Assembly: GCF_024679245.1 (NCBI RefSeq)
Contig: NC_090177.1
Coordinates: 20,535,950-20,599,949 of the forward strand
From: Pseudorasbora parva
Lineage: Eukaryota > Chordata > Actinopteri > Cypriniformes > Gobionidae
Direction: 5' to 3'
DNA length: 64,000 bases
The notes under the pieces were generated by a model. It was not told the DNA's origin, did not search any database, and saw only the letters and a program-made list of their open reading frames with translations. How positions within the stretch are numbered: position 1 is the stretch's first letter; every line of letters starts with the position of its first letter. Both the position numbers and the translations under genes were made by a program. Shown here one piece after another: positions 63,849 through 64,000 of this stretch.

Positions 63849-64000
63849 GTAAGTCCCCTTGATTGATGGCCAACAGGAACATGTCAGTGTCCATCAAGAA
63901 CATCATTAACCACATGCGATTATGTAGGCAGAGGCTGTTTCATAATTTCGCCTATCCTCATATCTTGGTTCTGACAAGTATGTTAATAGATTTAATGTTA

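Noticed and set aside
11161..62379. Spaced direct repeats that could suggest a CRISPR array
   Set aside because: The repeated units are eukaryotic MITEs and microsatellites with irregular spacing; the genome is vertebrate.

Overview
This window is eukaryotic and very probably from a ray-finned fish, most likely a cyprinid. It is AT-rich, its genes have short exons with GT-AG introns, and the introns carry families I know from cyprinid genomes: foldback MITEs with TTAGTTCACCC-type ends, an L2/CR1-like LINE, Tc1-like and hAT-like elements, and long (GT)n, (GA)n, (AT)n and GATG arrays.

Almost all of the window (576-63848) is one plus-strand gene, hspg2, encoding perlecan, the basement-membrane heparan sulfate proteoglycan. 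I traced 50 exons whose reading frame is continuous across every junction. They total 6,280 nt, about 2,093 codons, entering in phase 0 and leaving in phase 1. The signal-peptide exon lies left of the window. The rest of domain IV and the laminin G domain V lie to the right.

Layout: 576-3276, acidic N-terminus with Ser-Gly glycosaminoglycan sites; 3277-17055, a 13.8 kb repeat-rich intron; 17056-17914, SEA module; 18611-18649, linker; 19540-20895, four LDL-receptor class A modules; 21424-22287, first Ig module; 22575-45891, domain III with three laminin IV-A (L4) modules separated by laminin-type EGF (LE) modules; 47828-63848, the first Ig modules of domain IV, running off the right end.

Three things go beyond textbook perlecan. 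(1) Eight extra exon-like segments, all phase 0-0 and stop-free (768 nt, 256 codons), sit in introns. Five are clustered inside the third L4 module; the last of these repeats the tail of the preceding L4 exon (WQLP...DK). Two sit inside an Ig module and one acidic Ser-Gly segment sits inside an LE module. (2) An uninterrupted 646-codon open frame at 33853-35793 lies in one intron on the same strand. It encodes a coiled coil followed by a long basic Ser/Thr/Lys-rich tail. It could be a nested single-exon gene or an alternative 3'-terminal exon of hspg2, because acceptor-like sites in the correct phase lie at its start. (3) Two hAT-like insertions have exact 8-bp target-site duplications, one with another element nested inside it.

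All family assignments come from reading the sequence and from recalled knowledge of perlecan and fish repeats. No database search or transcript data were available.
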